NCBI GenBank assembly: GCA_963575745.1
Contig: CAUYUJ010020146.1
Location: 84,237-148,236, forward strand
Reading direction: 5' to 3'
DNA: 64,000 nt
Source: Prorocentrum cordatum
Taxonomy: Eukaryota > Sar > Dinophyceae > Prorocentrales > Prorocentraceae
The notes below the pieces were generated by a model. It did no database searches and was not told the origin of the DNA. It was given only the letters and a program-made list of their open reading frames with translations. A program made the translations under genes and the position numbers. Below, one piece after another: positions 42,117 through 53,759 of the stretch. Within the stretch, counting starts at the first letter, position 1; every line of letters starts with the position of its first letter.

Positions 42117-42896
42117 AGAGAGAGAGAGAGTGAGAGAGAGAGAGAGAGGGAGCGGGAGCGGGAGAAGGAGAGGGAGAGGAAGAGGGAGGGGATCTGGAGG
42201 ACCTCCGCGGGGCATGCTCAGGGCCTTGGGGGGCATGGTGGAGGAAAACACTGGATGGCGGCAGTTGGTTGGCGCCTTCAGGTATTAAGGTCCGAGTAGT
42301 GGAGGCACGTTGGCACCCACCCTGCGGCCGTCTTCGTTGGCCGAGGGACCGTTGGGAGGGCCTCGCCCCCCCCCCCCACCCGCCCCCCTGGTGCCAATTT
42401 GCGGCTGGCAGCATGCCTATTGGCGGCATAGGGCTCTCGAGGGGCTGCTGGTTGGCTTGCTCTGCTTGGGCTCGACTTGGGGACGTCCTGGCTATATCGG
42501 AGGCCCCTGGGGCTGCATTGGGGCCCTCTCGGGCCGTCGTGGGGCCGCATTGGGGCCATCTTGGGCGCGCCTTGGCCCCCCATGGTGCTTTTGATGGGCC
42601 TCGGAGGCTCTCCAGGCAGCATCTGGGGCTTTGTTTGGAACGGTGCCCTCGCGCGCGCTGTGGCCAGAATTGTAGTGCAAATGACGTCGGGCTCCAGCTT
42701 CGCCCCCGCGCCTCGCTGAGCACGGACAGCGCCCGCAGCTGAGCGCGAGCGAAGTGGGATCGCGCCCATCCGACCCCGAATTACACTTGGAAGAGGGGGC
42801 GATGACGCCCGTCACACCGCGGCGGCGAGCGGCGACGTGGTAGATTGAAGGAGCATAGAGAGAGAGAGAGTGAGAGAGAGAGAGAGAAGAGAGAAA

Positions 42897-42952
<56 letters not shown>

Positions 42953-43024
42953 GAAGAGAGAGGAGAGAGAGAGAGGAGAGAGAGAGAGGGAGGGAGAAGA
43001 GAGAGAGAGAGGAGATGAGAAGAG

Positions 43025-43060
<36 letters not shown>

Positions 43061-43116
43061 AGAGGAGTGGGGGAGGGGGAGGAGAGGAGAAAAAAAAAAG
43101 GAAAATAGAGAGAGAT

Positions 43117-43150
<34 letters not shown>

Positions 43151-43392
43151 CGAAGGGAGAGAGAGAGAAGAGAGAGAGAGAGGGAGGGGGAGAGCTATAG
43201 AAATACAGAGGATGAGAGAATATCCAATAGAGGAGAGGAGGGTGGAGGAAGATATGATATATATAATAGAGAGAGAGGTGTGTATATATAGATAGAGAGA
43301 GGGAGGGTGTGGGGAATATCTATATATATAGAGAGAGAGAGGTGTGTGTATATATAGAGAGAGAGAGGGAAAGAGAGAGAGAGAGAGAGGCA
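41945..43392. repeat. (CT)n/(GA)n microsatellites of copy B
   Basis: CT and GA blocks at 41,945-42,175 and a long, irregular GA block at 42,855-43,392. The piece between (42,180-42,850) is the copy B version of the low-copy 27,080-27,735 stretch, without a convincing gene. Confidence 0.9.
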
Positions 43393-43777
43393 GGAGGAGG
43401 AGGAGGGGGAGGGAGGAGAGGAAGACGGAGACGAGAAGGATGGAGGGAGGATGAGGATGAGGAGGGAAGGGGAAGGGGTGGGCGAAGCAGGCAGGCGATG
43501 AGTTTTTCTCGCCATGTGTAGTTAGACGCGCGCCTGCCGCGCGACTATCGTCGATGGGAAATGGTGGGGGCAGAGCCGCCTGAGCTGCAATCTGATTGTG
43601 CGGGCACCCATTGCAATCGACAGTCCTCGGGTTAGGAAAACCTCGAATACCTAACAGAGAGGGGCCAACAGCTCGCCCTACATCACGCCATGCATCTGGG
43701 AGGAACCAAATCGAACGTATATATTGCAGGGAAATGTCACCGCAGCATCCCCGCCTCCTGTCATTCTGACTGGGCCA

Positions 43778-45846
43778 CCACTTGCCGTCCTTCACATGCT
43801 GGACCAGGGCCCTCCACGATTTCCTGGCATCGATTTTCCAGCTGAAGGCGGAGTCGACCCTCTGGCCGTTGCGCAGAACACGCCACTTCATGGCTGGAAC
43901 CGCCGTGTAGAACCGCATGGCCGATGACACGGCCCACAGTGCCTGGACATCCGCGAGCCCTTACGAGGCATGATCCGCGCGATGGGTGCGCCGACATTGG
44001 GGGCGGTGGCTAGAGATCCCTCCTGTGCCCTGCCACGTACTTTCCATGCGCCAAGTGCGCGTGCAGTATATACCTTACATTGTTATGTGTAAACAGGGCG
44101 TCGGGCACTGCCGAAGGCTGTGGTATTTTGTACCCGCCAAAAACGAGGGGCGCCACGGGCTTGGTCGGCACGCCAGGGAAGCGCAAGGCAGACGCCGAGG
44201 CTACGATCACGGGGGATGGCTTCGATTTGTTCGCCTTCATTGGAGACGGGGTCGTTTTGCTTATCACCTTTTTCGTCTTCATCGGGGTCTTCGCCTTCAT
44301 AGCCTTCATAGGGGTCTTTTTGGTTGCTGCCGCCTTCATGGGGGGTTTGCCCTTGCCATTTCCGATCACGTCGCCGAAGTGCTCGAGCATCTCGTCCACG
44401 GATGCCACAGGCGCCCCCGCAGCCGCCGCCGCCCCCGCGCCTGAGGATTGGGCGACGAAATCTATACATATCCACTGCTCCCTGACCATGCCCATCTTGA
44501 ACCCAGGAGCTGTGCATGCGCCCTCCTGGCCAAGCCAGGAGGGCGCGGCGCATGCACCGCTGCGGGGTTGAGGATGGGCCTGGCCAGGGAGCAGTGGATA
44601 TGTATAGATTTCGTCGCCCTATGAGGAGGGCAAGGGGGTCATCCTCTCCCATCCTCACCGACATCCTCCCCCCCGCCCTCCTCCTCAGCCTCTCTCCCCA
44701 CCCTCCTCGCCCTTCTCGCCCTCCGCATCCTCCCAACCCCCACCATCACCCCCCCCGTCTGCTTGAAAGCGCGCCTCCGCCCGTCGGCGCGGCCGCCGTT
44801 GCTGGCGCAGAGGCGCCCGTCGGCGAGGCTGCCGCCGCTGGCGCAGAGGCGCCCGTCGGCGAAGCTGCCGCCGCTGGCGGCAAACCGTCTGGGCCCCCGC
44901 CGCCGACGCCGCCGCTCGGGCTCGTTGGCGGCGCGGGGAGCATGTGCTGCACCGCGGGCATCCACGACCCCATCGGCGTCGGCCTGGGATGCCCATAGAT
45001 GTGCAGGCCTGGGATTGAACCCGCGTCGCCACGATCGAACGCGAACATCTGCTGCGCCGCGGCGTCGAGCTGCCTCGCCCCGCGCGGCTGCCTGACGACT
45101 GCAGGGGTGGAAACCAACGAACTGCTGCGCCTGCGCGGCATCGCAACCCTCGCCGCGGTAATCTTCCCTTCGTGCATGGGGCACGGGCACGGCGGTGAGG
45201 TCACTGAGAATGCGGCATTGTACACGGCAGGGTGAGTGCTCTGCAAGTTGTCGGGGTCCGCGGGGTAGTCGGCGACCACGCCGTGGTGCGGGGCCCTCGG
45301 CACGCGCCTGCGATAGAGGGCAATTGCATCTTTGAGCTGGTTCTTGCGATGGAGGGCTTCCATCGGGTCTGGCTTGATCTGAGCACCCCCGGGGTGCTTC
45401 GCAACCATGAACACGGCCCATATGTGAACGAGCGTCAGCTCGCTCGGGCTCACGAGGCCAATGTCGCCCATGCGGTTCAGGATCATGGACTGGGCGTGGT
45501 CCCACGGCGTAACCTGATCTCTGAATGCGCCCCACATGGTGCGGGTCATGTAGCGGTGAAAAAACAAGCAAGATTGAGTGTTCTGCCTCGCCGCCGTGCG
45601 CGGGGCGTGCGAGAGCCCCGACGCCTTCATGTTCACAATCGTACCGATCTGGACGCGCTCTGGGCCGCCGAATTGGCTCGTGTTCAAGACGTTCAAGATG
45701 GCAGTGGCATCAGCCATGGTGATTGCCTGGATCGGCGCAAGCCTCGAGAGCAAGAGGTTCTTGGCTTGCTGCGCGTCGACCTGGCCCGTTGACTGCATCG
45801 TCGCCGCCATGTGTTCGCATGTCTCGCGAACAGCAGCCAGCGCCAT
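43778..45846 (-). CDS. Three-exon gene, copy B, stop codon lost
   Basis: The paralogue of the 28,400-30,472 gene: ATG 45,846, exon 1 to about 44,760, exon 2 about 44,470-44,079 with the same GTAAGG donor, exon 3 from 43,942. The proteins differ at scattered residues (EHV to EHM, TMWD to TMWG, NPSE to SPSE, KHPE to KHPG, MKTK to MKAK). The TGA that ends copy A after VKDGK is TGG here (43,778-43,780). The frame then stays open through WWPSQNDRR and low-complexity Ser/Leu/Tyr sequence to 42,812, adding about 320 residues. Both exon sets are otherwise intact, so either the copy is a recent pseudogene or its product has a long added tail. Which copy is expressed cannot be told. Confidence 0.65.
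44450..44619. mobile_element. Foldback element in intron 1 (copy B)
   Basis: The same hairpin as 29,072-29,241. Its termini are identical here (GGGCGACGAAATCTATACAT on both strands), one mismatch fewer than in copy A. Confidence 0.8.
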
Positions 45847-46069
45847 GGCGCTTCCTGGCGCGATATAAGGGCAATCAGAATGACAACGCGAGAGGTGCCG
45901 AGATACGCGGCATAGCCGCTCGCAAATGTTCGAGCCAACACAACTATGCTCCCCCTTCTTTCCACCCAAGCCTTCTCCCATGTCAGGGCCCAGCGGTGCG
46001 ACCGCTAAGGCAATCACCAGATCCTCCTGAGAAACCTGGTTCCCAACCGTCGTTTGATATGTTGGAATC

Positions 46070-47240
46070 CCACCAGCCCTTTGGGCGTGAGTGGTTTAGA
46101 GAGCTCTCTCTGTCCTCAACCCCCCTTCTTCCCCTTCGGGGAAGGGTTTGCCCCTCCCCCTACCCCCTCCCCCTGGACCTGGATCGGTAGTCCCGAGCGT
46201 GGTCCGGTGAGTCTTTTTTTCGACGCCTGGGAGGGCCAAACAACAACGACCCTCACGAAGATTCTGGCCCCGAGGGGGGGGGGTGCCGTTTGGCGCCTCC
46301 GCTCGTTTTTGAAGCGAACAAACATTGATTTTACTATGGTGGTGGCCCCATTTTGGCCTTCTGAGGGGGCCGCGCTCATCGTCCTTCTTAGCAAAATCAT
46401 TGATGTTACGAAGGTGTTGGCCTCATTTTGTCCTTCTCAGGGGTCAGCGCTTATTTGCGCTTCTGAGGAGGTCGCAAGAGGCCCCAAGATGGCCCCAAGA
46501 GGCCCCCAGGAGGCCCCCACGAGGCCCCAAGAGATTCCCAAGAGGCCCCCAAGAGGCCCCCAAGAGGCCCCCAAGGGGCCCCCAAGAGGCCCCAAGCGGC
46601 CCCAAGCGGCCCCCAAGAGGCCCCCAAGAGCCCCCCAAGAGGCCCCCGAGAGGCCCCAAGAGGCCCCACGAGGTCCCCAAGAGGCCCCACGAGGAGCCCG
46701 AACGACTCACACCAGGACGAGGGGCCCGAACGACTCACACCACGAAGAGCCCGAACGACTCACACCACAAGGAGGGGCCCGAACGACTCACACCAGGACG
46801 AGGCGCCCGAACGACTCACACCACGAGGAGCCCGAACGACTCACACCACGACGCGGGCCCCGAACGACTCACACCACGAGGAGCCCGAACGAGTCACACC
46901 ACGAGGAGCCCGAACGAGTCACACCAGGAGGAGGGGCCCGAACGACTCACACCAGGATGAGGGGCCCGAACAACTCACACCACGAGAAGCCCAACGACTC
47001 ACACCAGGACGAAGAGCCCGACTCACACCAGGACGAAGGCCCGAACGACTCACACCAGGACGAGGGCCCGAACGACTCACATCACCCCCAAACGACTCAA
47101 ATCACGAGGAGCGCTTTCTCTCCCTCCTCCTCCGCCTCGTCCTTCCCCCCCCCCCCCTCCACAAGGAGGATGTGCAAGCAGGCGGGACGAAGGAGGAACA
47201 GGGGAGATATGCGGGCCCAAGCGGACACACGCCTGAAGAA
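46070..47240 (+). repeat. Composite minisatellite block 3 (in copy B)
   Basis: Head, AGGCCCCCAAG array (46,485-46,690) and GAACGACTCACACCA array (46,695-47,100) as in block 1, but with the CCAAGCGGACACACGCCTG tail that block 1 lacks. Confidence 0.9.
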
Positions 47241-48036
47241 AAAATATTCACTGCGTGGAGCTCCCCATATGTGCATCTACTCGCATGGACCTGTCCGCCG
47301 TGAATGTCTAGGCGCAAGAACTTTCGAATATTAACGGGCTTCAGTTGTGACGGTCTGGACATCAATCTAACTGCGAATGAACTGGAGTGTGAATGAGCCT
47401 CAGTAGTACGAGCGCGTCTCTGTGCATGAGCCTGGGGCCTCCTGGGGCCTCCTGAAACCTACTGGGGCTTCCTGGGGTCTCCAGGGGTCTCTTGGGACCT
47501 CCTGGGACCTCCTAGGAAGGTTTCGTGCCCCAGGGGAGGCGCAATCAATAGCAACAGACGTGCATAAAACATTACGGATTAGAGCCACACGAGAAGGGCA
47601 ATCTATAGGAACACGCGTAAAACACAAAGGACTCGTGCCCCAGGAGAGGCCCAACACATAGGAACATGAGTAAAACATTTAGGATTGTGTACACAGGAGA
47701 AGGACCATCTATAGAAACATGCGTAGAACATCAAAGAATCGTGCTCCAGGTGAGGCCCAATCGATAGGAGCATACGTAAAACACATGGGATTGGAGCCAC
47801 TCCTGTTGCCTTCTGAGGCCTCCTGCTTCTGGGGCCTCTCGGGGCCTCCTGTTGCCTTCCGAGGCCTCCTGGCGCTTCCTGTTGTCTCCTGGGGTCTCCT
47901 GTGGTTTCCTGAAGCCTTCTGGAGCTTCATGGGGCCTCCTGGCGCCTCTTGGGACATCCTGTGGCCTCTTGAATCTTTCTGTGGCCTCCTGATGCCTCCT
48001 GGGACCTCATGTGGTCTCCTGGAGCCTCCTGGAGCC

Positions 48037-48652
48037 TCCGGTGCTGAAATGAGCGCCTCGCTCGAGACATCCTCCAAATCTGCTCCGAAAGCGAAGGATG
48101 ATGGGCACAGAAACAGGCAAACCGCCTGATACATCCCCACAAAATGGCCGCGAACGAGCCCGTGCAACCACCCCTGGCGGCTCCCCTTAGGGGTGCTGAA
48201 ATGAGCGCCTCGCTCGAGACATCCTCCATATCTGCTCCGAAAGCGAAGGATGTTGGGCACAGAAACAAGCAAATCGCCTGAGACATCCCCACAAAATGGC
48301 CGCGAACGAGCCCGTGCAACCACCCCTGGCGGCCCCCCTTAGGGGTGCTGAAATGAGCGCCTCGCTCGAGACATCCTCCAAATCTGCTCCGAAAGCGAAG
48401 GATGTTGGGCACAGAAACAGGCAAACCGCCTGAGACATCCCCACAAAATGGCCGCGAACGAGCCCGTGCAACCACCCCTGGCGGCTCCCCTTAGGGGTGC
48501 TGAAATGAGCGCCTCGCTCGAGACATCCTCCAAATCTGCTCCGAAAGCGAAGGATGTTGGGCACAGAAACAGGCAAACCGCCTGAGACATCCCCACAAAA
48601 TGGCCGCGAACGAGCCCGTGCAACCACCCCTGGCGGCTCCCCTTAGGGGTGC
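48037..48652 (-). repeat. 152-bp tandem array, four units (copy B)
   Basis: Same unit and spacing as 32,440-33,215, followed by the 16-bp GTAAGTCTGAGTATGA array (48,655-48,852). Confidence 0.95.
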
Positions 48653-49691
48653 TGGGTATGAGTAAGTCTGTGTATGAGTAAGTCTGTGTATGTGTACGTC
48701 TGGGTATGACTAATACTGTGTATGAGTAAGTCTGTGTATGAGTAAGTCTGTATATGAGTATGTCTGAGTGTGAGTAAGTCTGAGTATGAGTAGGTCTGAG
48801 TATGAGTAAGTCTGAGTATGAGTAAGTCTGTGCATGAGCAAGTCTGAGTATGTCCGACAGGAGGGGACGAGAAAAGAGGAGGAGGAAGAAGGAGGAGGAG
48901 TAGGAGGCGTCCAAGTAATAACAAGAACCCCATCTTAGGATATGGGGAAAAAAACCACATCGCCCAAGCGGACACACGCCTTCCCTCAATCCTCGCCCTC
49001 GCCATCTCCATCGCATTCGCCCATCTCGCGTCGCGGGGGCCTCCCCGCAGCGAGGCGAGGGGGCGAGGGGGGCGGGGGGTGGGGGCGGGGAGGGGGCCAC
49101 GGCCCATATCCAGAGCCCATCTAGCATCGCGTGCTCTCGAGAACGCCCCCCCGCCCCCAGTGGTGCCTGCGGCCCGCCACTGCGGGGCGCGTCTGTTCGA
49201 GCGTGCTCCATGACGTGTCTCGAGGAAATTTCGATGCGAAGTCCAGCCGCGGCGACTGGCGACTGGCGGAAGGTATGCGCTGCATGATCCAAACACAATG
49301 CACCCGAGACCTGGCGCGCGCATGCGAACCGAAGGCACGCGCGCGATGCAGTGTGCAGGCGCGCTGAGTGTACGCCCATGGCACGCAGTGCACAAACAAA
49401 GCCAGTAGGCCTTACGTTTTGAAGGTACGCTGAAGGTGCGCGTCTGATACCATCGCAATTAGTCGCATCGGGCTCTTCAGGCTCCCCAGAGAAATTCGCT
49501 ACGCTTCGCGTATCCCCGCCAGCCCATCTCACAGCCAGCAACTCTTGCGAAGCATGCCAACAGGAGGGGGGGGATAAGGAAAGAGAGGGGGTGGGCTGGA
49601 GGGAGAAGGAGGGAGCGAAGGAGGGGTGGGACGGAGGATGAGGGGAGCGGGGGCGAGGGAGGGAGGGGTGGGGGAGGGTGTGCGAAGGCGG

Positions 49692-49865
49692 ATGGCGCAC
49701 GTCTTCAAACCAACCGCAGCAGCACGGGTCTTCGGTGCAGGGCGGCAGCTCGCACAGCGCGCGGGCCTGGCCTCCTGGAACAGCGAGAAGGACGGGCGCT
49801 CACAGGGGTGGCAGGATCTCCTGGCGGGCGATGCGGGCTGCGCCGCCCGTCTCACAGGCAAGTGT
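49692..49865 (+). CDS. Possible single exon, unknown product (copy B)
   Basis: The copy B form of 34,252-34,425: ATG 49,692, WNSEKDGRSQGW where copy A has WNSGKDG, ending at the same ACAGGCAAGT GC-type donor. The upstream low-copy region matches copy A closely. Confidence 0.3.
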
Positions 49866-50093
49866 TCCCCCTTCCGCCCCGTTCCCTCGCTACCCCCCTG
49901 CCGCCATGATTGTCCATGTCAAACAATGCCGCGCTGCAAATCGCTTGCTGGCGCAAAACCGCGGCCCGCGTGCGGGAGGAGCGGATGGGGTGGAGACGGA
50001 GAGGGCGGGACGGGGGGGGGGGAGAGGCTGCGTCGGGGGCGAGAAAAAGAAAAGGATGACGACGAGGAGGAGGGCGCGAAGGAGTGATGGAAA

Positions 50094-50820
50094 GAGGAGG
50101 AGGAGGAGAAGGAGAGGAGGCGGAGGCGGAGATGAGGAGGGGTAGGAGGAGGATGGGGGAGGAGGAGGATGAGGAGGAAACATAGGGGGGGGGGGGGGAG
50201 GAGGAGGATTGAGGGGGCGGAGGCGGAAGAATAGGAAGAGGAGGAGGGGGAGGAGGAGGAGGACGAGGAGGGGGAGTGGAGGAGGCGGAGGAGGAGGAGG
50301 AGGAGGAGGAGGAGGCGGGAGGAGGAGGAGGAGGGAGGAGGAGGAAGAGAGGAGGAGAGGAGAGATGATTGCTGAGGGCGGGCAGTGGAGCTGAAGGAGG
50401 AGGGGGGGGGGAGGAAGGAGGCGGAGGAGGAGGAGGAGGAGGAGGAGAGGGAGGAGGGCGATGAGGAGGAGGACGAGGAGGTGGAAGAGGAGAAGGAGGA
50501 GGAGGAGAGGAGGAAAAAGGAGAGGTGGAGAGGAGGATGAAGAGGATGAGGAGGAGGAGGATGAGGAAGAGGAGGAGGCGGACGAGGGAGGGAGGGGGAG
50601 GAGGAGAGGAGGAGGCGAAGGAGGAGGAGGATGAGGCAAGAGGAGGGGAGGCGGAGGAAGAGGAGGAGGAGGAGGAGGAGGAGGAGGGAAGGAGGAGGAG
50701 GAGGAGGAGGAAGAGGAGGAGGAGGAGGAGGCGGACGAGGAGGGGGAAGAGGAGGAGGAGGAGGAGGCGGAGGCGGAGGAGGAGGAGGCGGAGGAGGAGA
50801 AGGAGGATGATGATGATGAT
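50094..50820. repeat. Long (GGA)n tract (copy B)
   Basis: The equivalent of 34,650-35,345, ending in (GAT)n. Confidence 0.95.
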
Positions 50821-50829
50821 GACAAGCCC

Positions 50830-51290
50830 TGAGGCCAGGGTTCGGCCGCCTGGCCCGCCTCCTGAGATGAGGAGCAAGAACTGGTCGCAGGGGCTCACGT
50901 CCTCCGCGCCTGCCGCCCGCCGCCGAACTGCGCGACGAACTTCTTGAACTCGGCTGCCCTGGCCTCCGCGCCCGCCTTCGACTCCGCGGAGCCGGCGCTG
51001 GCGACGACGAAAACCGACCACGTTCGTTCGAAAGTGGTCGGTTTTCAAAAGTGGTCGGTTTTCGTTTTTCCCTCCGCCACCTGGCCCGCCTCCTCAGATG
51101 AGGAGCAAGAACTGGCCGCAGGGGCTCGCGTCCTCCGCGCCAACCGCCCGCCGCCGAACTGCGCGACAAGCTTCTTGAACTCGGCTGCCCAGGCCTCCGC
51201 GCCCGCCTGCGACTCCACGGAGTCGCCGCTGGCTCGAGCCGCCCGCGGCGATGCACCAGCAGCAGCAGCCTCGGCGTCGTGCTCGAGGTC
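50830..51290 (-). CDS. Coding-like tandem pair AEFKKLVAQFGGG (copy B)
   Basis: The same two diverged units as 35,360-35,717. Here the frame continues past the point where copy A is cut: SGDSVESQAGAEAWAAEFKK preceded by LEHDAEAAAAGASPRAARA, up to the GGA tract at 51,290. The palindrome with the AAAACCGACCAC motif (51,009-51,064) separates the two units. Product unknown; a Ser/Glu/Lys-rich structural protein or a repeat-derived frame are both possible. Confidence 0.35.
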
Positions 51291-51445
51291 GAGGAGGAGG
51301 AGGAGGAGGAGGAGGAGGAAGAGGATGAGGAGGAGGAGGAGGAGGAGGAGGAGGAAGAGGAGGATGAGGAGGATGATGGGGGGAGGGGGGAGGCGGACGA
51401 ATGGGGGAGCGCGGATGAGGAGGCGGAGGAGGAGGAGGAGGAGGA

Positions 51446-51476
<31 letters not shown>

Positions 51477-51890
51477 GGAGGAGGGAGGAGGGAGGAGGGA
51501 GGCGTATACATCTGACTCCAAATCCTTATTCTGCAAAGCCCTTTGTGTCCTCCTGTTGCCTCCCTGAGCCTTTCGCCTCCCATGGGCCCCCTGGGTCCTC
51601 CTGGGACCTCCTGGGGGCATAGTGTGGGCGACCTGATGGGCGGCCTCCCTCCGCTTCAGCCTCATCGTCGTCGTCGTCGTCGTGGTCGTCGTCGTCGTGG
51701 TCGTCGTCGTCGTCGCCCTCCTCCATCCTCCCTCCCCCCTCCTCCCTCGACGTCGTCGTCGTCGTCGTCCTCCTCCTCCTCCTCCTGTTCCTCATCCTCC
51801 CTCCCCCCACCTCCTCCCTCCTCCCTCCTCCCTGCCTCATCCGCCTCCTCCGCCTCCTCCTGCCTCCTCCGCCTCCTCCTCCTCATCCTC
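51290..51890. repeat. (GGA)n, (CGT)n and (CTC)n microsatellites
   Basis: GGA at 51,290-51,500, TCGTCG at 51,665-51,715 and 51,745-51,770, CTC to 51,890. The gap between (51,505-51,660) is CCTCCTGGG-type repeat. Confidence 0.9.
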
Positions 51891-52193
51891 AGTTCCTTGC
51901 CTCTTACAGAAGCTAAGAAATGAGCGTCCTAGCATATTTTTAAACCCACTCTATTTCAATAAACAGGGGGGGTCTAAACTTGGGCCCGAATAGTATTTTT
52001 TTAAACACACTATATGCCCCCTCCCCCCCTCTTTTCAGACCCCACCAGGAGACCAAAAATCCACCTCATGGGTTTTGGTCCCCGTCCCTGCCCCCGAAAC
52101 GATTTTTGGGATCTACTGGGGGCCCTCTGGGGGCCTCTTGCGCGGTTCCTGGAGACCACGCACACACACACACACACACGCACGCGCACCCAC

Positions 52194-52571
52194 TCACAAA
52201 CGCGAGAAACCTCTGCCCTCGATCTTCGAAGGTCGGTCGCGAGCCGCGCGGCGGGATCCTGCGACTTCGTTGATCGCGTCGACGGCGACAGGAAGTGCGC
52301 CTGCGGACGGCGGGCGGCAATGCAGGGCGTCGCCGTCGTCGTCGTCGGCGTCGTCGTCGTCGTCGGCGTCGTCGGCGTCGTCGTCGTCGTCGGCGTCGTC
52401 GTCGTCGCCCTGCTGCTGATGCTGCCGCTGCTCCTCCTCACCCCTCCTCCTCCTCTCCCGCCCCTGCTCCTCCGCCCTCTCCTTTCGGGACAAGCTCTGC
52501 TCCTCCTCCTGGGCACCAGCTAGCGGCCGACAGAGTCTGTCAACCGCCATCGCAGTGAAGCGCGCGGCCAT
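52194..52571 (-). CDS. Acidic low-complexity protein, unknown function
   Basis: ATG 52,571 begins MAARFTAMAVDRLCRPLAGA, then a charged QEEEQSLSRKERAEEQGRER stretch, a Gln/Asp run (QHQQQGDDDDADDDDDADD) encoded by GTC-type triplets (52,330-52,412), then ALPVAVDAINEVAGSRRAAR and SKIEGRGFSRL with stop at 52,194. Well-formed ends on both sides of the triplet repeat, in one frame, argue for a real ORF of 125 residues. An upstream in-frame ATG exists at 52,682. No domain is recognised. It is probably disordered and acidic, for example chromatin- or RNA-associated, but that is only inference. Confidence 0.4.
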   Translation of the reverse strand: MAARFTAMAVDRLCRPLAGAQEEEQSLSRKERAEEQGRERRRRGEEEQRQHQQQGDDDDADDDDDADDADDDDDADDDDGDALHCRPPSAGALPVAVDAINEVAGSRRAARDRPSKIEGRGFSRL

Positions 52572-52729
52572 CGGCGCACTTTGCAACCGCCTATGGCCGC
52601 GCGAATCGGACAACAGGGGCGAGGCCTGGAATTCGCTACCTTTGCTGCTCCTCCTCCTGCTCCTCATGCTGGAATGTAACATCGGCTCCTATGGAATTTC
52701 CCCTCCTAACAGTGGCATCCCACGCAAAA

Positions 52730-52815
52730 CACCAAAATGCTTGAAATCCCGGGTTCGCAACCAAATTCCCGGGAAATCGGCTGCGAACCCGGGATTCGGC
52801 ACATTTCCCGGGAAT
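52730..52815. repeat. Inverted repeat AATCCCGGGTTCGCA / TGCGAACCCGGGATT
   Basis: Arms at 52,744-52,759 and 52,780-52,796 with an ATTCCCGGGAA palindrome between and another (TTTCCCGGGAATTC) just after. Confidence 0.85.
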
Positions 52816-53064
52816 TCGGTAGATGTCCTTAGCATTTCCAGTATCCGGTACGTTGCCTGCATGCGTGCTGCCCTATGCCCTATCGCATCCCAGAATAATC
52901 GTTCCACGGAATAATATCGGGTTCCTTTCCCCTACCCCCTCCCCTGGAATTTAACATCGGCTCTGCTCCTCCTCCTGATCCTGCTCCTGTTCTTCCTCCT
53001 CCTCCTACCCTTGCTGCTCCTCCTCCTGCTCCTCATGCTCCTCCTCCTCCTGATACGATACCCG

Positions 53065-53755
53065 CGCACTTGCAGCGTGCCTGCAGCGTACCTGCAAGCG
53101 CGCGATCAATCAAAACACACAGTACCTGCAGCGTACCTGCAGCGTACCTGCAGCGCGTTGTACACACGTACCTGCAGCGTACCTGCAGCGTACCTGCAGC
53201 GCGTGATACACGCGTACCTGCAGCGTACCTGCAGCGTACCTGCAGCGCGTGCTACACACGTACCTGCAGCGTACCTGCAGCGTACCTTCAGCGCGTGATA
53301 CACGCGTACCTGCAGCGTACCTGCAGCGTACCTGCAGCGCGTGCTACACGCGTACCTGCAGCGTACCTGCAGCGTACCTGCAGCGTACCTGCATATAGGT
53401 TATCAATTAAATTAAGAAGAAGGTAGCGTACCTGCAGCGTACCTGCAGCGTACCTGCAGCGTACCGCGTCTGCACGTACCTGCAGCGTACCTGCAGCGTA
53501 CCTGCAGATATGATATCAATCGCAATGCAGCGTACCTGCAGCGTACCTGCAGCGTACCTGCAGACGCGTACCTGCAACGTACCTGCAGCGTACCTGCAGA
53601 TACGATATCAATCGCAATGCAGCGTACCTGCAGCGTACCTGCAGCGTATCTGCAGCTCGTGATACACGCGTACCTGCAGCGTACCTGCAGAGTGCCTGCA
53701 GCGCGTGGTACACAAGTACCTGCAGCGTACCTGCAGCGTACCTGCGTACCCCCCG
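53065..53755. repeat. 11-bp minisatellite CTGCAGCGTAC with higher-order units
   Basis: The unit CTGCAGCGTAC repeats two to four times and is then followed by CTGCAGCGCGTG(A/C)TACAC, making higher-order units of about 57-60 bp. AT-rich spacers (53,395-53,425, 53,508-53,525, 53,600-53,615) interrupt it. Confidence 0.95.
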
Positions 53756-53759
53756 CGGC

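Larger units (their letters stand above)
41443..51190 (+). repeat. Segmental duplication, copy B
   Basis: The partner of 26,354-35,717. It is longer because of an expanded (GA)n block (42,855-43,392) and about 190 bases at 47,240-47,430 absent from copy A. Its 152-bp array has four units instead of five. Copy B runs beyond the point where copy A meets the gap. Confidence 0.95.

Noticed and set aside
53065-53755. CRISPR-like or iteron-like array
   Set aside because: An 11-bp contiguous minisatellite without unique spacers.
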